From: an uncultured Eubacteriales bacterium
Lineage (GTDB): Bacteria > Bacillota > Clostridia > Oscillospirales > QAMX01
DNA length: 8,732 nucleotides
Assembly (NCBI GenBank): GCA_900551265.1
Contig: URVL01000088.1
Location: forward strand, 1 to 8,732
Direction of reading: 5' to 3'
The translations under genes and the position numbers were made by a program. Positions 7,818 through 8,732 of this stretch are shown here, piece after piece. Every line of letters begins with the position of its first letter. Within the stretch, counting starts at the first letter, position 1. Below the pieces are notes generated by a model. That model worked only from the letters and a program-made list of their open reading frames with translations, had not been told where the DNA came from and searched no databases.

Positions 7818-8677
7818 AAAAGAAGCGATTCCTGTGGGGGTCACTTCTGCTGATATGGATAGGGGTGATCGCGCTTTTGTATTTCCGCGCAGATCTGCGT
7901 TTCATGGTAAAGAATACGGTGGCCGGCTGGTTCCGTGAACGGACGGTCATGCAATTGGTCGATTCGTCAACGCTGAACCTGCGGGAAAAAGCACTTTCCG
8001 CGTTGCTTTCAGAGAAAAATTGCAGTTATAACCAGTCGCTGATCCTGGTGAACGGGACATATAAACTGGACGGCGGATTTGTGGCAGATATTTCTGAATA
8101 CAAAGACTCTGGCGTGTTGATGAACAATTGTATCATGGATGCTTACGCAGCACTTTCCGCTGATGTAGACGAACGTTTTGAAGAGAAGCTTTATGTGATG
8201 AGCGCATACCGCAGTGCCGAAGAGCAGGCAGATGTTCTGGCAAGTGAAGGCGCCGATACTGCGGCGGAAGTGGGCGCCAGCGAACATCAAACAGGGCTTT
8301 CGCTGGACGTCTACGTAAAATATTTTGCGGGCGACGGTTTTTTGAAATCAGAGGTTGGACAGTTTGTCAATGCAAATTGCCAGAATTACGGCTTTGTTAT
8401 CCGTTATCCCTACGGAAAAGAGGCTGTTACGGGAACACGTTTTGAACCGTGGCACATCCGTTATGTCGGAATCCCACATGCGGCGTTTATGGCCTCAAAC
8501 GGCTTGGCGTTTGAAGAATATATCGACAGGCTGGAGCCGGATCGGTTTTATGAGTTGGACGGGTATCTTGTGTCCCGCCAGCGCGGAGGGCCTTTTTTAA
8601 TCCCGACGGATTATGCGCAACTCACGATTTCTCCGGACAACACCGGCTACTATATCCTGACGTTCCAAATGGATTGA
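7814..8677 (+). CDS. Membrane-anchored M15 family D-alanyl-D-alanine carboxypeptidase, VanY-like
   Basis: The protein has 287 residues and starts with GTG at 7814, overlapping the GNAT stop by 4 nt; AAGGA (7801-7805) is the ribosome binding site. A basic start (MKKKR) and a hydrophobic segment (about 7-24) act as an uncleaved anchor or signal peptide, placing the enzyme outside the membrane. The M15B peptidase domain contains SAYRS (130-134), SEHQTGLSLDV (156-166; zinc ligands H158 and D165) and EPWHIRYVG (211-219; catalytic E211, zinc ligand H214). All key residues are present. The family trims the terminal D-Ala from peptidoglycan stem peptides. The C-terminal tail of about 50 residues past the catalytic core is unassigned. 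Although VanY is named from vancomycin operons, no van genes are here, so this is more likely housekeeping wall maturation. After the stop, a 12-bp palindrome TTTCAGCTGAAA (8679-8690) is too weak to call a terminator; 8678-8732 shows nothing else. Confidence 0.92.
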   Translation: MKKKRFLWGSLLLIWIGVIALLYFRADLRFMVKNTVAGWFRERTVMQLVDSSTLNLREKALSALLSEKNCSYNQSLILVNGTYKLDGGFVADISEYKDSGVLMNNCIMDAYAALSADVDERFEEKLYVMSAYRSAEEQADVLASEGADTAAEVGASEHQTGLSLDVYVKYFAGDGFLKSEVGQFVNANCQNYGFVIRYPYGKEAVTGTRFEPWHIRYVGIPHAAFMASNGLAFEEYIDRLEPDRFYELDGYLVSRQRGGPFLIPTDYAQLTISPDNTGYYILTFQMD

Positions 8678-8732
8678 CTTTCAGCTGAAAAGTAATTAGA
8701 GATAAGGATGTGTGAAAATTTGTAGCCAGTCC

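Noticed and set aside
8679..8690. TTTCAGCTGAAA palindrome after the carboxypeptidase gene as a terminator
   Set aside because: The 6-bp half-arms have no loop and no T-run follows, so it does not meet terminator criteria; it may be chance.

Overview
The window looks like a junction between a decayed mobile-element region (about 1-4810) and a conserved chromosomal region (about 4811-8732) of a Bacillota genome, most likely a gut-type Clostridia. That placement rests on the strong AGGAGG-type ribosome binding sites, the rplM-rpsI pair with a long leader, a YjcF/ElaA-like acetyltransferase and a DUF3810 gene, and on protein motifs that read like clostridial conjugative-transposon proteins. It is inference; no 16S or other marker is present.

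Region 1 (1-1182): the 3' two-thirds of an ABC-F ATPase gene, cut by the window edge, probably of the antibiotic-resistance type that protects ribosomes. Region 2 (1183-3797): a complete IS21-family insertion sequence on the minus strand. It has istA and istB, both intact and overlapping, imperfect inverted ends of about 52 bp, and a perfect 8-bp target duplication TATTGTGG on both sides. It landed 23 bp past the ABC-F stop codon. Region 3 (3806-4811): wreckage of an integrative element. A 59-codon internal piece of a large serine recombinase (plus strand) is joined head-on to a 146-codon piece of a ParB-like gene (minus strand), whose start position reads ATC behind a perfect ribosome binding site. 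Upstream of parB lie an intrinsic terminator hairpin, five helically phased 9-bp repeats (consensus ATTTAACCC) and three 10-bp units. This looks like the end of an integrative element abutting the 3' end of rpsI.

Region 4 (4812-5983, minus strand): the L13-S9 ribosomal protein operon, with a near-consensus promoter, a leader of about 228 nt containing a 53-nt imperfect palindrome, and a strong terminator. Region 5 (6167-8677, plus strand): a divergent three-gene operon with its own extended -10 promoter. It encodes a DUF3810 membrane protein with an HETAH metal-binding motif, a GNAT acetyltransferase and a membrane-anchored VanY-like D,D-carboxypeptidase. Tight spacing and a 4-nt overlap suggest coupled translation; a cell-envelope role is likely but the pathway is unknown.

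I found no CRISPR array, tRNA or rRNA gene and no clear new defence system. The most informative signals are the exactly bounded IS21 copy, the phased-repeat element end beside rpsI, and the recombinase/parB fusion point.
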